From NCBI GenBank assembly GCA_963837355.1, contig CAWIMY010000010.1, forward strand, positions 62,001-126,000: a stretch of DNA of 64,000 bases. The letters run 5' to 3'. The notes beneath the pieces are model-generated. The model searched no databases and was not told the origin of the DNA. It saw only the letters and a program-made list of their open reading frames with translations. This DNA is from Aureispira sp963837355. Lineage in GTDB: Bacteria; Bacteroidota; Bacteroidia; Chitinophagales; Saprospiraceae. Positions 17,850 to 26,324 of this stretch are shown in pieces (the first letter of the stretch is position 1; the number at the start of each line of letters is the position of its first letter). A program made the position numbers and the translations under genes.

Positions 17850-17948
17850 TCAAGGCATTCGCCAGACAATAGACCGCTTCAGCTGCACGGCTTCTTCCAA
17901 TTCTTCTAAATTTAAAGACGCAAAGCCTAAGCGTGTAGCTTGTAAATC
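17850..17948 (-). pseudogene. Possible C-terminal remnant of a MocR/PdxR-type aminotransferase
   Basis: On the minus strand a short open stretch without a start codon reads RLGFASLNLEELEEAV and then a stop. This resembles the last helix of PLP-dependent MocR/GntR-family aminotransferases (consensus LRLGFASL..EE.EE.V). A stop codon lies just upstream in frame and no further homology is visible. The match is only about 20 residues, so chance similarity cannot be excluded. Confidence 0.3.
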
Positions 17949-18042
17949 GGGCTATCGGTGAAGGCAAACTTTGGCAACATCAGTCTACGTTAAGATAAAT
18001 TTAATATTTTTTAATTTTTCTTAAAATGCCTCTGTTTTTAGT

Positions 18043-18184
18043 CCTGCGGAGGCTGTCGAAAAAGTAAATTTTTAAGACAATTGCATTAAAAATAAATTCA
18101 CAAATGACAATCTTAAAGAGCGTTAAAAGTGATAATATTTATTAATTTGATTGACTTTTGGACTTCTCCGACAGCCTCCGCAGG
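18043..18184. mobile_element. MITE-like element or very large stem-loop with 16-bp perfect inverted repeats
   Basis: CCTGCGGAGGCTGTCG (18043-18058) is repeated inverted and perfectly at 18169-18184. About 110 bp of AT-rich sequence lies between, and the similarity continues a few bases inward (AAAAAGT against the complement of ACTTCTC). The GGAGGCTGTCGAAAAAG end resembles terminal repeats of DDE transposons, which suggests a miniature inverted-repeat element. A run of Ts follows the right arm, so it could also act as a terminator. No open reading frame is inside. The rest of 17949-18551 shows no gene. Confidence 0.5.
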
Positions 18185-18551
18185 GCTTTTTTTATTTTGC
18201 AAGAAAGGGGGGTATTTGATTGAAAAACAAACGAATACAACTAATAAATCCTTTGTATGAAAAATAACAACTGAAGCAGGGTGATAAGGCTTAGAGGAGT
18301 TCTGCTTATAAAAAACGCAACAAATAGTCCGTTTTTTTGGTTGCATAAGCAAGAGGAATTCAAAATACGGTACGTTCCTTGGAAGCGGTAGACTATCCCA
18401 ACACCTTATTCAAACAGATTATAACATAAAAATAATGCTTGGCTGCCACCGTTTAGCAATTATTTTACGTTATTAGAGTAATCAGGAGGTCTAGTTTAGT
18501 GCAACAACGTTTTCTTTACACCCCTCCATTGTCCATCAAACGTTATTAATT

Positions 18552-19586
18552 ATGCTATTAGTTCGTTATACACTCTCTATTATCACGTTCTTGATATTTG
18601 CTACAGCAGTACAGGCATCTCCTGCCAAGTATGTAGATTTCATGCCCAAGTATAGAAGCGAACACGAAAATTTGCTTCTGACAAAAATTTCTTATACAGA
18701 ACGTGAAATGTTGATCTACTTTACTTATGTGAGTAAGAGCGACAATACTATTATCGAATTTTCGGGGGCAGGAACGGATACCCCTTGGAAATTATTCTCT
18801 TCTTTTAGAAGCCGTACGTCTGGTAATTTGGAAAAATTTGCTACCCTCCGAGAAATCGTGATGGATGGAAAAGTAGAAACCGAAGAAGTGGGGACAGATG
18901 AATCCCTGGCCCTAAATCCTAAGAAGGGAACCGTCATCTCAGGCGTTGCCTATTTTGACCGTCTGCCAGGAAATGTCACGTCGATTAATTTTGCAGCAGG
19001 CGAGTTGTTTGTTTGTAATGATATCCTCATCAAGGACGATCGGAACCCTATGTTGGGAACAAAAGACCAAATGCGTGCTAATATTGACTATTTTTATGAT
19101 AAAATGGGGGTGGATGCCAAGCGCGAAACGGTGACGATTGCGCATCCCAAAGAAGAAACAGATCCTGTTCTAGAGAAAGCCTCTAACCCCGTCACTTATA
19201 CGCCCGAACAGTTGCGTTCTTCTGAAGATTTGAACTGCAATACCCGAGTGAACCTAAGAAACGTTTACTTTGATGATAATTCGGCCAGCTATGCAGGACG
19301 AGTGGAAGCGCTCAAAACCATTCAGGTTATTGTAGAATACATGGAATATTATCCCAAATCTTCTATTATCTTACATGGACATTCTGATGTAATGGGTAGT
19401 CCCATTAACAACTTTGAATTGTCCAAAAAACGTGTGCTAGCTGTACGTAATACACTTGTTACTAGAGGCATAGACAGTGATCGCATTCGTTACGTTGCCC
19501 ACGGAAGTAGCCAGCCCTTGCCAGGCAAAGAGGGAGGCAGCAAAAAGAACCGTCGGGTGGAAGTAGAAGTAAGTTGCAACGAATAA
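18552..19586 (+). CDS. OmpA-family outer-membrane protein
   Basis: A 344-residue envelope protein. The signal peptide ends near residue 23 (VQASP region). The middle part (about 30-190) is an uncharacterised beta-rich domain. The C-terminal OmpA peptidoglycan-binding domain covers about 235-342: NVYFDDNSASY, then ILHGHSDVMGSPINNFELSKKR and GGSKKNRRVEVEV. It likely links the outer membrane to peptidoglycan. It stands alone and is followed by a clear terminator hairpin. The N-terminal domain is not one I recognise. Confidence 0.87.
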   Translation: MLLVRYTLSIITFLIFATAVQASPAKYVDFMPKYRSEHENLLLTKISYTEREMLIYFTYVSKSDNTIIEFSGAGTDTPWKLFSSFRSRTSGNLEKFATLREIVMDGKVETEEVGTDESLALNPKKGTVISGVAYFDRLPGNVTSINFAAGELFVCNDILIKDDRNPMLGTKDQMRANIDYFYDKMGVDAKRETVTIAHPKEETDPVLEKASNPVTYTPEQLRSSEDLNCNTRVNLRNVYFDDNSASYAGRVEALKTIQVIVEYMEYYPKSSIILHGHSDVMGSPINNFELSKKRVLAVRNTLVTRGIDSDRIRYVAHGSSQPLPGKEGGSKKNRRVEVEVSCNE

Positions 19587-19625
19587 GTTTGGGGCCCTTC
19601 AGCGAATGTTTCAAAAAATACACTA

Positions 19626-19686
19626 AACTGGTTATTTGCTTTAAGCGGTCTTATACGATCACCAAAAGCAGATAATCAGTTTTTTA
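19626..19686 (+). terminator. Terminator of the OmpA-family gene
   Basis: AACTGGTTATTTGCTTT (19626-19642) pairs with AAAGCAGATAATCAGTT, with two non-pairing positions, around a loop of about 21 nt. It is followed by TTTTTTATT. It begins 40 bp after the OmpA stop. Confidence 0.7.
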
Positions 19687-19784
19687 TTACCCCTCCCTTT
19701 TCAAAAAAAAACTTAAGTAGGCGATCAAACGTAAACGCAGTATAAAAAAAGGAAGATTTTTTGAGCATTCAAGGCACTCGCAAA

Positions 19785-19925
19785 ACCAGCTTGCTGGCTC
19801 GCGAAAGCAACAAAGCGATCTGATCTAGATAATAAAGTGTCTTGTCTAGTCAGCTTTCGGAGGCTGTAGCGGGCACGAACGCGGAACCCAGTTTGCTGGC
19901 TCGCGTAAGCAACAAAGGTCTGCCG
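19785..19925. repeat. Two direct copies of a short GC-rich repeat
   Basis: AACCAGCTTGCTGGCTCGCG followed by AAAGCAACAAAG (from 19785) recurs as AACCCAGTTTGCTGGCTCGCG followed by TAAGCAACAAAG about 100 bp later (from 19885). Each copy contains a small palindrome (CCAGC..GCTGG in the first). The pair fills most of the non-coding space between the OmpA terminator and the histidine kinase 3' end. It may be a dispersed intergenic repeat. Confidence 0.5.
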
Positions 19926-19976
19926 TAGTAAAAATAGCTGTTTTTTGCTCCGTATTTTAGAGCGGAAAAGTAAGTG

Positions 19977-22900
19977 TTAGACGATAGGCATAGAGGGCAA
20001 TTCGACAAAAAAGTCGGTGCCTTTTCCTTCTTCCGAAGTAAAGTAAATCCTTCCTTTAGCCATTTCAACAATTGTTTTAGACATGGCTAAGCCAATTCCC
20101 GTTCCCGAACTTTTAGTTGTGAAATTAGGTACAAAAATATCATCTTCTTGTGCTTTGGGAATGCCGCAGCCGTTGTCTGATACTCGAATCAATACCTTGT
20201 TGCTCATACAGGTCAGTGCCACCTTGACAATACCAGGCTGATCATCTGGAATCGCTTGAATGGCATTTTTGAGTAAGTTATTAAGCACCCGCATAATCTG
20301 CGTTTTGTCGGCAAAAACAAAGCATTCTTCCTCCGTCATATCCAAAAACACCTGCATGTTTTCCTCTTCCTTAAAAAGACTATAGGCATTGCTAACCAAC
20401 TCATTGATGTTTAATTTCTCTTTGTTGGCTTTGGGCATTTTGGCAAAATTGGAGAACTCTGACGCAATGTGTGCCAAGCTATCAATTTGCTCAATCAAGG
20501 TCTTAGAAACGCGCTCGACCATCTTTTGCGCCTTTTCTGGATTGGTATTAACAACACGCTCCAACAACTGGATGTTGAGCTTCATCGGGGTGAGTGGATT
20601 TTTGATTTCGTGCGCAATTTGTTTGGCCATCTCTCGCCAGGCGCTTTCGCGTTGGGATCGCGCCAGCTCCTTGGTGCTTTCTTCCAATTCAATAATCATG
20701 TGGTTGTAGCGATCGACCAACTCTCCAATTTCGTCGCGGTTGGCCCAGAGCAGTGGCTCGTTTTTCTTGCCGAGTTTTACCGCGTCGAGCTTGGCACCAA
20801 TGACCGACAAGGGATTGGTCACCGAGTTGGCAATAAAGAAGGCGGCGCCTCCTGCAATGAGCAAGAAGATTACATACACATTGAGCAATGTTCCCAAGAA
20901 TTCAGCGACATCTTGCGAGCCAATATTGCGTGAACCAGCCAAATCGTAGGGCAGATTGAGGTAAGCAATGGTCACGTCATTTTTATCCATCAGTGGTACA
21001 TAGGCCGAGAGGTAATTAAAATTATTAATCACTTCCTTTTGAGAAACTAAGTTTTGTTGTTCATTGCGCAAAAGCTGAAAGGCAATCGGGTTCATCTTCC
21101 GACTAATCAAATGCCGTTCAAAGATGACCTTCTCGGAAGAGCTCAATAAATTGCCCCCTAAATCGTAAATGTTAACATCAATTTTATGAATATCGGCTAA
21201 GCTACGAGCATCAGGCAGTTTGGGAATAGAATCTTGTCCTTCATGGATTTGCCACACGGCAGTACGTGCCGTGCTACTAATTTTTCGGAGTAGCCGCGAC
21301 TTGTGGTAATCATCATACTCACTGCTGTAATAGAGAATCGTAATGATGGCAATGGCAACAAAAGAAGCCAAGGTCACCATAATAATACCTCGCTGTATTT
21401 GTTCGCGAAGCGAGCTCTCAAAGTTGGTTCGGATGAAGCGCTTTTTTGTCAACTTGAATACCAGCTCATTGGTAATCTGCAAGGAGAGCAGCAAAAAGAT
21501 ACCAAAGCAGAAAATATAGGCAAAAATAGTAAAGGCTTTAAAGGTATTGAAAATCGGAACCGTGACAATAGATACATTAGCGGGGAGGGACGGACTGCGG
21601 TAAACCAAATAACGCTCACTGCCTTTCAACCCTTGGTCTTTGAGCAGCTTGAATTCTCCTGCTTCAGGTAGGGGCATATCATAGGCCAGCTGCGCTTCAA
21701 AATTAGAACCATTGGTTAAGACCCGCTCTTGGTATTTGTATAACGCATAGGTGAATTGGCTGTTCAGCTCTTCCAACTTATCTTGATTGCGGCTCAACAA
21801 TTCTACATAAATATTGGATTTTTTAAAGTCTTTGCGAGGGATAAACTCAATGACAATTAACCCCAGCAGCGTTCCATTTTCCGTCAAGGGTAACTTGGCT
21901 AGATACGCGTATTGGCCATCAGGCAAGGATTTAAATTGTAGATAAGGTTCATTGGTTTTGGTGCTGCTGTTCATGAACTCTAGCACATTTTCATAAGGGC
22001 GTATTTCTCCGCGATACGGCCGCCCTTGAGCGGTATAAATATGTACGCTATAATCGTACCGCCCAAAGAAGTAGTTGTCTAAGTAACGATACGTTAACAG
22101 CTTGACAGCTTGGCGTCTAGGAGAAGGAGACAACGGACTGTTAATGGAAATTTTTAGAGAGCCGTCATCTAAAATCTTAGGAACCAAGGAGCTAAAAATA
22201 GCCTCCATTTCATAGTCACGCTCGGTGGCTAATTTTTGCGCATATTGTTCCCGCAAGGCAATGCCCTTGTCTATATTGGCACGCTCAATGACCATTGTCA
22301 TAAAGACCGAAAAGAGCAACAACCAAATACTAATCCAAGCAAGGGAAGTGCTGCGCTGCTGCGTAAAGAAATACAAGGCAACTACATGGATCGCAACGGC
22401 TATTGTAAAAACAAATCTATCCATGACCCAATCCTCCACCCCTAGAGAAAAAACCATCGTCAGCAACCAAGCGCCTCCAAAAAGAGCGGCACGAAGTTTA
22501 AGCGGGAGTTTAAAACTCTGAAACAATTTTGTAAAGTGCAGCGTCAAGAAAAAGTAGGACAGGAGTAAAAAACCAATGGCCGTTAACGCCAGCAAAGAAT
22601 ATAAATCCAGCCTAGAAAAATCGTCAAATTCAAACGAAATAAAAGAAGACATCACAATGTCGCGCAAGGCAAATTGAATGCCTGCCAAGCCACCCACCAA
22701 AAACAAATAGCCAACACCGCCTAACGTCACTTGTTGCCAAGGTAAATAGTCTTTAATATCGCTATACCGTACGGTTTTGGTTATATAAATGGCATACCAA
22801 AATAGCAAACTAATGTCAATAAGAAAGTCCCCTAGAGAGTAAAACCAAATGTGGTTGGCATCCGATAAGCGCTCGTTAAAAATAGCGTATTCGTTGGCCA

Positions 22901-23735
22901 AAAATGGAAAGTCGAAAAAGACACTAACCATTCTAAACAGTAAAAAACTACCGAGCAATAATAGGGCTCCTGTAATTACATAGCCCTTTTTGCGACTCAA
23001 CTGCCGCGCCAAATGATAAACCCCCATCAAAAATAAAAAGCTACTCAAAAAATAGCAGAGGGTGCTAAATACAATATACCATTGATACGGATAATATTTT
23101 TGTGCTTCTACATAGACAATCGGTCGCCCCAATCGGTCTTTAACCGCATAATCGGTTGGAGTTTCACTAATGGTAATAAAATCTGATACTTGCTTGGGTA
23201 CCAAGTCAAAATGATCTTGTAAATAGCTGTTATTGATGGAATAATTCCGATAAATTGGAATCAGCGCCTCTAGGTTGTAGGAAGAGGTTTTGTTGTCAAT
23301 AATAAAATCGTAGGGGCGGTGAATTTTGAGGTAGACCGAAGCATTCATTTCGTAGCGCTCAATGGTATCTTGGCGCGAATAGCGAATGTCTGACTGGTAA
23401 GGAAGAATGTTGTTATTATTCCAATAAACAACCGAATCGCGATGGTTATAAATCAATAACGTGTACGGCTTATCCACATACTTGTTGACCGTGTCGCCCA
23501 TCAATTCGCCTTCCACGGCATTCAACAACAGTGCTCCATTGTTAAACAAGTCTTCTATTTCGGCTTCTGCACGGTGCAACTCCTGTTCGATTTGTTGGAT
23601 ATAAACTGCAGGATCAGGGGGTTGGTGGGAATACCCTTCGATGATTCGACCGCCAGAAAAGCCGAGTACTGAAAGGAGTAAGCACCACAAAATCGGGCGA
23701 AAAGTAAGTTGTTTAGAAGCGTTGAGATCCGTCAT
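19977..23735 (-). CDS. Very large NtrY-like sensor histidine kinase
   Basis: A 1252-residue membrane-bound kinase. The N-terminus has one helix, an extracytoplasmic stretch (about 40-220), a cluster of about seven helices (220-480), then a second periplasmic domain and two more helices near 750 and 800. A third sensor loop and a last helix near 935 precede a HAMP domain. The phospho-acceptor His1042 lies in AHEIKNPLTPMKLN, the NtrY/AtoS-type H-box. The HATPase domain follows, with NNLLKNAIQAI (N box), DNGCGIP and GTGIGLAMSKTIVE. I choose ATG 23735 over the GTG at 23750. No response regulator is adjacent, so its partner is elsewhere. Signal unknown. Confidence 0.9.
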   Translation of the reverse strand: MTDLNASKQLTFRPILWCLLLSVLGFSGGRIIEGYSHQPPDPAVYIQQIEQELHRAEAEIEDLFNNGALLLNAVEGELMGDTVNKYVDKPYTLLIYNHRDSVVYWNNNNILPYQSDIRYSRQDTIERYEMNASVYLKIHRPYDFIIDNKTSSYNLEALIPIYRNYSINNSYLQDHFDLVPKQVSDFITISETPTDYAVKDRLGRPIVYVEAQKYYPYQWYIVFSTLCYFLSSFLFLMGVYHLARQLSRKKGYVITGALLLLGSFLLFRMVSVFFDFPFLANEYAIFNERLSDANHIWFYSLGDFLIDISLLFWYAIYITKTVRYSDIKDYLPWQQVTLGGVGYLFLVGGLAGIQFALRDIVMSSFISFEFDDFSRLDLYSLLALTAIGFLLLSYFFLTLHFTKLFQSFKLPLKLRAALFGGAWLLTMVFSLGVEDWVMDRFVFTIAVAIHVVALYFFTQQRSTSLAWISIWLLLFSVFMTMVIERANIDKGIALREQYAQKLATERDYEMEAIFSSLVPKILDDGSLKISINSPLSPSPRRQAVKLLTYRYLDNYFFGRYDYSVHIYTAQGRPYRGEIRPYENVLEFMNSSTKTNEPYLQFKSLPDGQYAYLAKLPLTENGTLLGLIVIEFIPRKDFKKSNIYVELLSRNQDKLEELNSQFTYALYKYQERVLTNGSNFEAQLAYDMPLPEAGEFKLLKDQGLKGSERYLVYRSPSLPANVSIVTVPIFNTFKAFTIFAYIFCFGIFLLLSLQITNELVFKLTKKRFIRTNFESSLREQIQRGIIMVTLASFVAIAIITILYYSSEYDDYHKSRLLRKISSTARTAVWQIHEGQDSIPKLPDARSLADIHKIDVNIYDLGGNLLSSSEKVIFERHLISRKMNPIAFQLLRNEQQNLVSQKEVINNFNYLSAYVPLMDKNDVTIAYLNLPYDLAGSRNIGSQDVAEFLGTLLNVYVIFLLIAGGAAFFIANSVTNPLSVIGAKLDAVKLGKKNEPLLWANRDEIGELVDRYNHMIIELEESTKELARSQRESAWREMAKQIAHEIKNPLTPMKLNIQLLERVVNTNPEKAQKMVERVSKTLIEQIDSLAHIASEFSNFAKMPKANKEKLNINELVSNAYSLFKEEENMQVFLDMTEEECFVFADKTQIMRVLNNLLKNAIQAIPDDQPGIVKVALTCMSNKVLIRVSDNGCGIPKAQEDDIFVPNFTTKSSGTGIGLAMSKTIVEMAKGRIYFTSEEGKGTDFFVELPSMPIV

Positions 23736-23828
23736 AGCGATGCGTTGCACATAATTTGTACCATACTAGCAAAAAGCTATCCCAACACCAAGAATCCCTA
23801 CTTATTTTTCAATGACTTTTACTAAAAT

Positions 23829-23886
23829 CGTGCTGTGCTAGCAGAGGAAAGTCCCCTCATTCCTTAAAGGAAACCAGCACAGCACG
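23829..23886. terminator. Branched stem-loop downstream of the TonB-domain gene
   Basis: CGTGCTGTGCT (23829-23839) pairs perfectly with AGCACAGCACG (23876-23886). The 36-nt interior holds two smaller hairpins, GAGG/CCTC and TTCC/GGAA, giving a three-way-junction shape. On the minus strand ATTTTAG follows, so it may terminate transcription of the gene at 23910-24371 before the kinase gene. A structured regulatory RNA is the alternative. Confidence 0.55.
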
Positions 23887-23909
23887 CCAAAAAATTACTT
23901 AATGCAGGG

Positions 23910-24371
23910 CTAACTCAGCTTAAATTTTACAGGGAGTTTTAGCGCTGTACGGACGGCTTTGCCATCTTTTCGACCCGCCTCCCAAAGCTGAGGCGTATTT
24001 TTCATAGCATTGACCACTTCTACAGCGGCTGCGTCTAAGTCCGCATTGTCAGAAGAACGGATGATTTTGACATTTTCTAGCGCGCCATCTTTGCCAATGA
24101 CAAATTCAATGACTGCCATGCCTTCGGCTTTAGCAGCAAGGGCGGTTTCTGGATAGTTGATGTTGCTGTAAACAAGCGTGAGCAGGGTTTTATTAGAACA
24201 CTGTTCTTGAATCTGCGAATCACTGTTTTTGCAAGAAGTCAAGTAAGGTTTGCTGTCTAATTCCTCACTGGGAACAATTGTCTGGGCGGTACTTGTGGTA
24301 AGCACACCAAAGTAGGAGAAGAGCAGGACAAGCATTGGTTGGTAAAAACGAAGCGAGCGGGTAGTTGTCAT
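23910..24371 (-). CDS. Periplasmic TonB C-terminal-domain protein
   Basis: A 153-residue protein with a signal peptide or N-terminal anchor (about residues 10-29) and a TonB C-terminal domain (about 70-152: NYPETALAAKAEGMAVIEFV, then VNAMKNTPQLWEAGRKDGK). It is closely similar to the C-terminal third of the M56 protein encoded next (24496-25716); both start this module with PYL.SC and CSN.TLL. It therefore looks like a duplicated, detached copy of that domain. It lacks the long Pro-rich spacer of classical TonB, so energy transduction to TonB receptors is uncertain. Confidence 0.83.
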   Translation of the reverse strand: MTTTRSLRFYQPMLVLLFSYFGVLTTSTAQTIVPSEELDSKPYLTSCKNSDSQIQEQCSNKTLLTLVYSNINYPETALAAKAEGMAVIEFVIGKDGALENVKIIRSSDNADLDAAAVEVVNAMKNTPQLWEAGRKDGKAVRTALKLPVKFKLS

Positions 24372-24495
24372 AATAAATAGAATTGATGAAAATTAAGAAA
24401 TGTATTGTTTTAACGTAAGTTATCGTTTGTTGACGTATAAATACGTTGAATGGAATAAAAAAAACAGTTGGGTCAGAACGCTAATCCCTTACTAG

Positions 24496-25716
24496 TTACT
24501 CCAATTTGAAGCGCAAAGGTAATTTATAGGAAGTTCTAACTACTTTTCCTTCTAGTATGCCAGGCTTCCACAGTTTGCCTTTTTCTTTGAGTTGGGTTAA
24601 GACGCGTATGCCTTCTGCATCTAAGGCGGCGTTGCCTGTAGAGCGAACTATTTGTATGTCTCCGATACGGCCGTCTTTTTCTACAATAAAATCTAGTACT
24701 GCCATACCTTCCGCTCCTGCCTCTTTAGCAGAGGAAGGATAAGCAACTTCCTTATAGACAAAGTCAAGCAAGGTTTGATTAGAGCATTTTTTTTGTTCTG
24801 CTTTGTCCTCATTTTCGCAACTTGCTAGATAAGGCATCTCATCAGGAAGCGTGTAAGTGGTGGTATCGGCAGGTTTTTGGCAGGCAATCATCCAAAAAGT
24901 AAGGAAAAAAGCCAATAAACTAAACGCGTAGTTACTCCAAGGTAAGCGCGTGGAGGTGTTGGTCATCATAAGAATACGTTTTTTTAAAGAAGAATGAAAA
25001 AAAGGATGCACCAAGGGCAAAAAAGTAGACACGGATTGGTCGAGCAATAAGTGGCCATACTGCGCTACCGAAGTGTTGCGTAAAACCGCCTGATCGGCCA
25101 AATATTCGTGTTGATCGCGCAAGGCCATCTTATAAAATATTAAAATGGGATTAAACCAAAAAATAATTTGCAGCAGCTCTATCATCAAAATATCTAAGCT
25201 GTGTGCTTGCTGAATGTGCGCCGCTTCGTGGGTAAGAATACATTGATACGCCGTTGGGTTTTGGCTTAGATGTTTGGGAACAAACAGGCAATGAAGAAAG
25301 GAAAAAGGTGGATAATTCTCGGACATGGTAACGAGTTGATAGCCCGCTTGTGGAGTTACCTGGCTATTGGCATATATTTTCCAAATACGAGATAATCCCC
25401 ACAAAAAACGCCCTGTAAACACCAATAACCCCGTCCCATAAAGAAAGATCAATAACGCCCAATTGGAATTGGAGCCCGCTGCTTGTTCTAAATTGGCAAA
25501 AGTAGGCGCAGCAATAGCTGCCAAATCAATAGGAGCTAATAAAACCGTTGCAACGCGGTCTTCTAGAGTGAGCAGTGGTACCAACAAGCCTAGAAAAAGG
25601 GCGAATAATAAGTAAAAACGGTTGTACCCAAAGGTCTTTTGTCGACGCAATAAAAGGGCATAAAACCCATACAAAACGATCCAGCAACCGCTACTTTCCA
25701 ATAAATAATTCCACAT
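24496..25716 (-). CDS. M56 (BlaR1-like) membrane metallopeptidase with C-terminal TonB domain
   Basis: A 406-residue inner-membrane protein. Helices are at about 5-20, 33-50, 87-105 and 265-285. The zinc motif HEAAH is near residue 160. The periplasmic C-terminus (about 300-406) is a TonB-like domain instead of the penicillin-binding sensor of BlaR1. Together with the BlaI repressor encoded 48 bp upstream it forms the usual Bacteroidota pair, in which the peptidase is thought to relieve repression on an envelope signal. ATG 25716 is preferred to the in-frame TTG at 25725. The detached TonB-domain gene downstream is probably part of the same response. Confidence 0.9.
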   Translation of the reverse strand: MWNYLLESSGCWIVLYGFYALLLRRQKTFGYNRFYLLFALFLGLLVPLLTLEDRVATVLLAPIDLAAIAAPTFANLEQAAGSNSNWALLIFLYGTGLLVFTGRFLWGLSRIWKIYANSQVTPQAGYQLVTMSENYPPFSFLHCLFVPKHLSQNPTAYQCILTHEAAHIQQAHSLDILMIELLQIIFWFNPILIFYKMALRDQHEYLADQAVLRNTSVAQYGHLLLDQSVSTFLPLVHPFFHSSLKKRILMMTNTSTRLPWSNYAFSLLAFFLTFWMIACQKPADTTTYTLPDEMPYLASCENEDKAEQKKCSNQTLLDFVYKEVAYPSSAKEAGAEGMAVLDFIVEKDGRIGDIQIVRSTGNAALDAEGIRVLTQLKEKGKLWKPGILEGKVVRTSYKLPLRFKLE

Positions 25717-25764
25717 AATAACCAATTTAAAAAATACTCAAAGCAACCCATTATTCATCCTTGT

Positions 25765-26154
25765 CTATTCTTCATCCGTTGACGACGTTTCCTTGTCGTG
25801 CGCCTCTAACCGCTGCGCCATTTCTGACAAATCATCGACAGACAAGTCTTCTTTATTGACCAAAAAAGATACCAGCCGTTTGGCTGAGCCCCCAAAATAA
25901 TTGCGTAGCAAATCGCTCAAATTTTCCTTGCTATAAGCCTCTTTATCTATTATTGGAAAATACTCATACGTGCGCCCGTAAGCTTTGTGGTCTAAGAAAC
26001 CTTTCTTTTCGAGAATGCGCACGACTGACGAAATAGTACTGTGTGGAGGCTTAGGGTCTTGTGGTAATTGCTCTAGGACATCGCGAACCGTACAGCGGCC
26101 AAGTGTCCAAATAATGTGCATGATTTCTTCTTCTACGCGGGTCAATTTATTCAT
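25765..26154 (-). CDS. BlaI/MecI-family transcriptional repressor
   Basis: A 129-residue winged-helix repressor: LTRVEEEIMHIIWTLGRCTV (helix 1-2), HSTISSVVRILEKKGFLDHK (recognition helix and wing), and a C-terminal dimerisation helix region containing LVSFLVNKEDLS. BlaI proteins bind as dimers upstream of their own operon and are inactivated by the partner M56 protein, encoded next. I could not identify a clear operator in the 170-bp region upstream. A beta-lactam role is not implied, since no beta-lactamase is near. Confidence 0.9.
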   Translation of the reverse strand: MNKLTRVEEEIMHIIWTLGRCTVRDVLEQLPQDPKPPHSTISSVVRILEKKGFLDHKAYGRTYEYFPIIDKEAYSKENLSDLLRNYFGGSAKRLVSFLVNKEDLSVDDLSEMAQRLEAHDKETSSTDEE

Positions 26155-26324
26155 ACTAAAGTTAGCTTGTCGTGTTGGAATAAAACTAAGGTATAACTTA
26201 AAAATGACTCGTGCAACTTTGGAAGACGTTTTGTAGCTTATTTTTACGTTGAATGTTCTAAAAGCTTAACTTTTTAGTGGGGTACAATGGTCGCGGCACC
26301 TCACTAAAAAGACAAATTATGAGT

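Noticed and set aside
25765..26154. Beta-lactam resistance regulon
   Set aside because: The BlaI/M56 pair has a TonB domain in place of the penicillin sensor and there is no beta-lactamase nearby.
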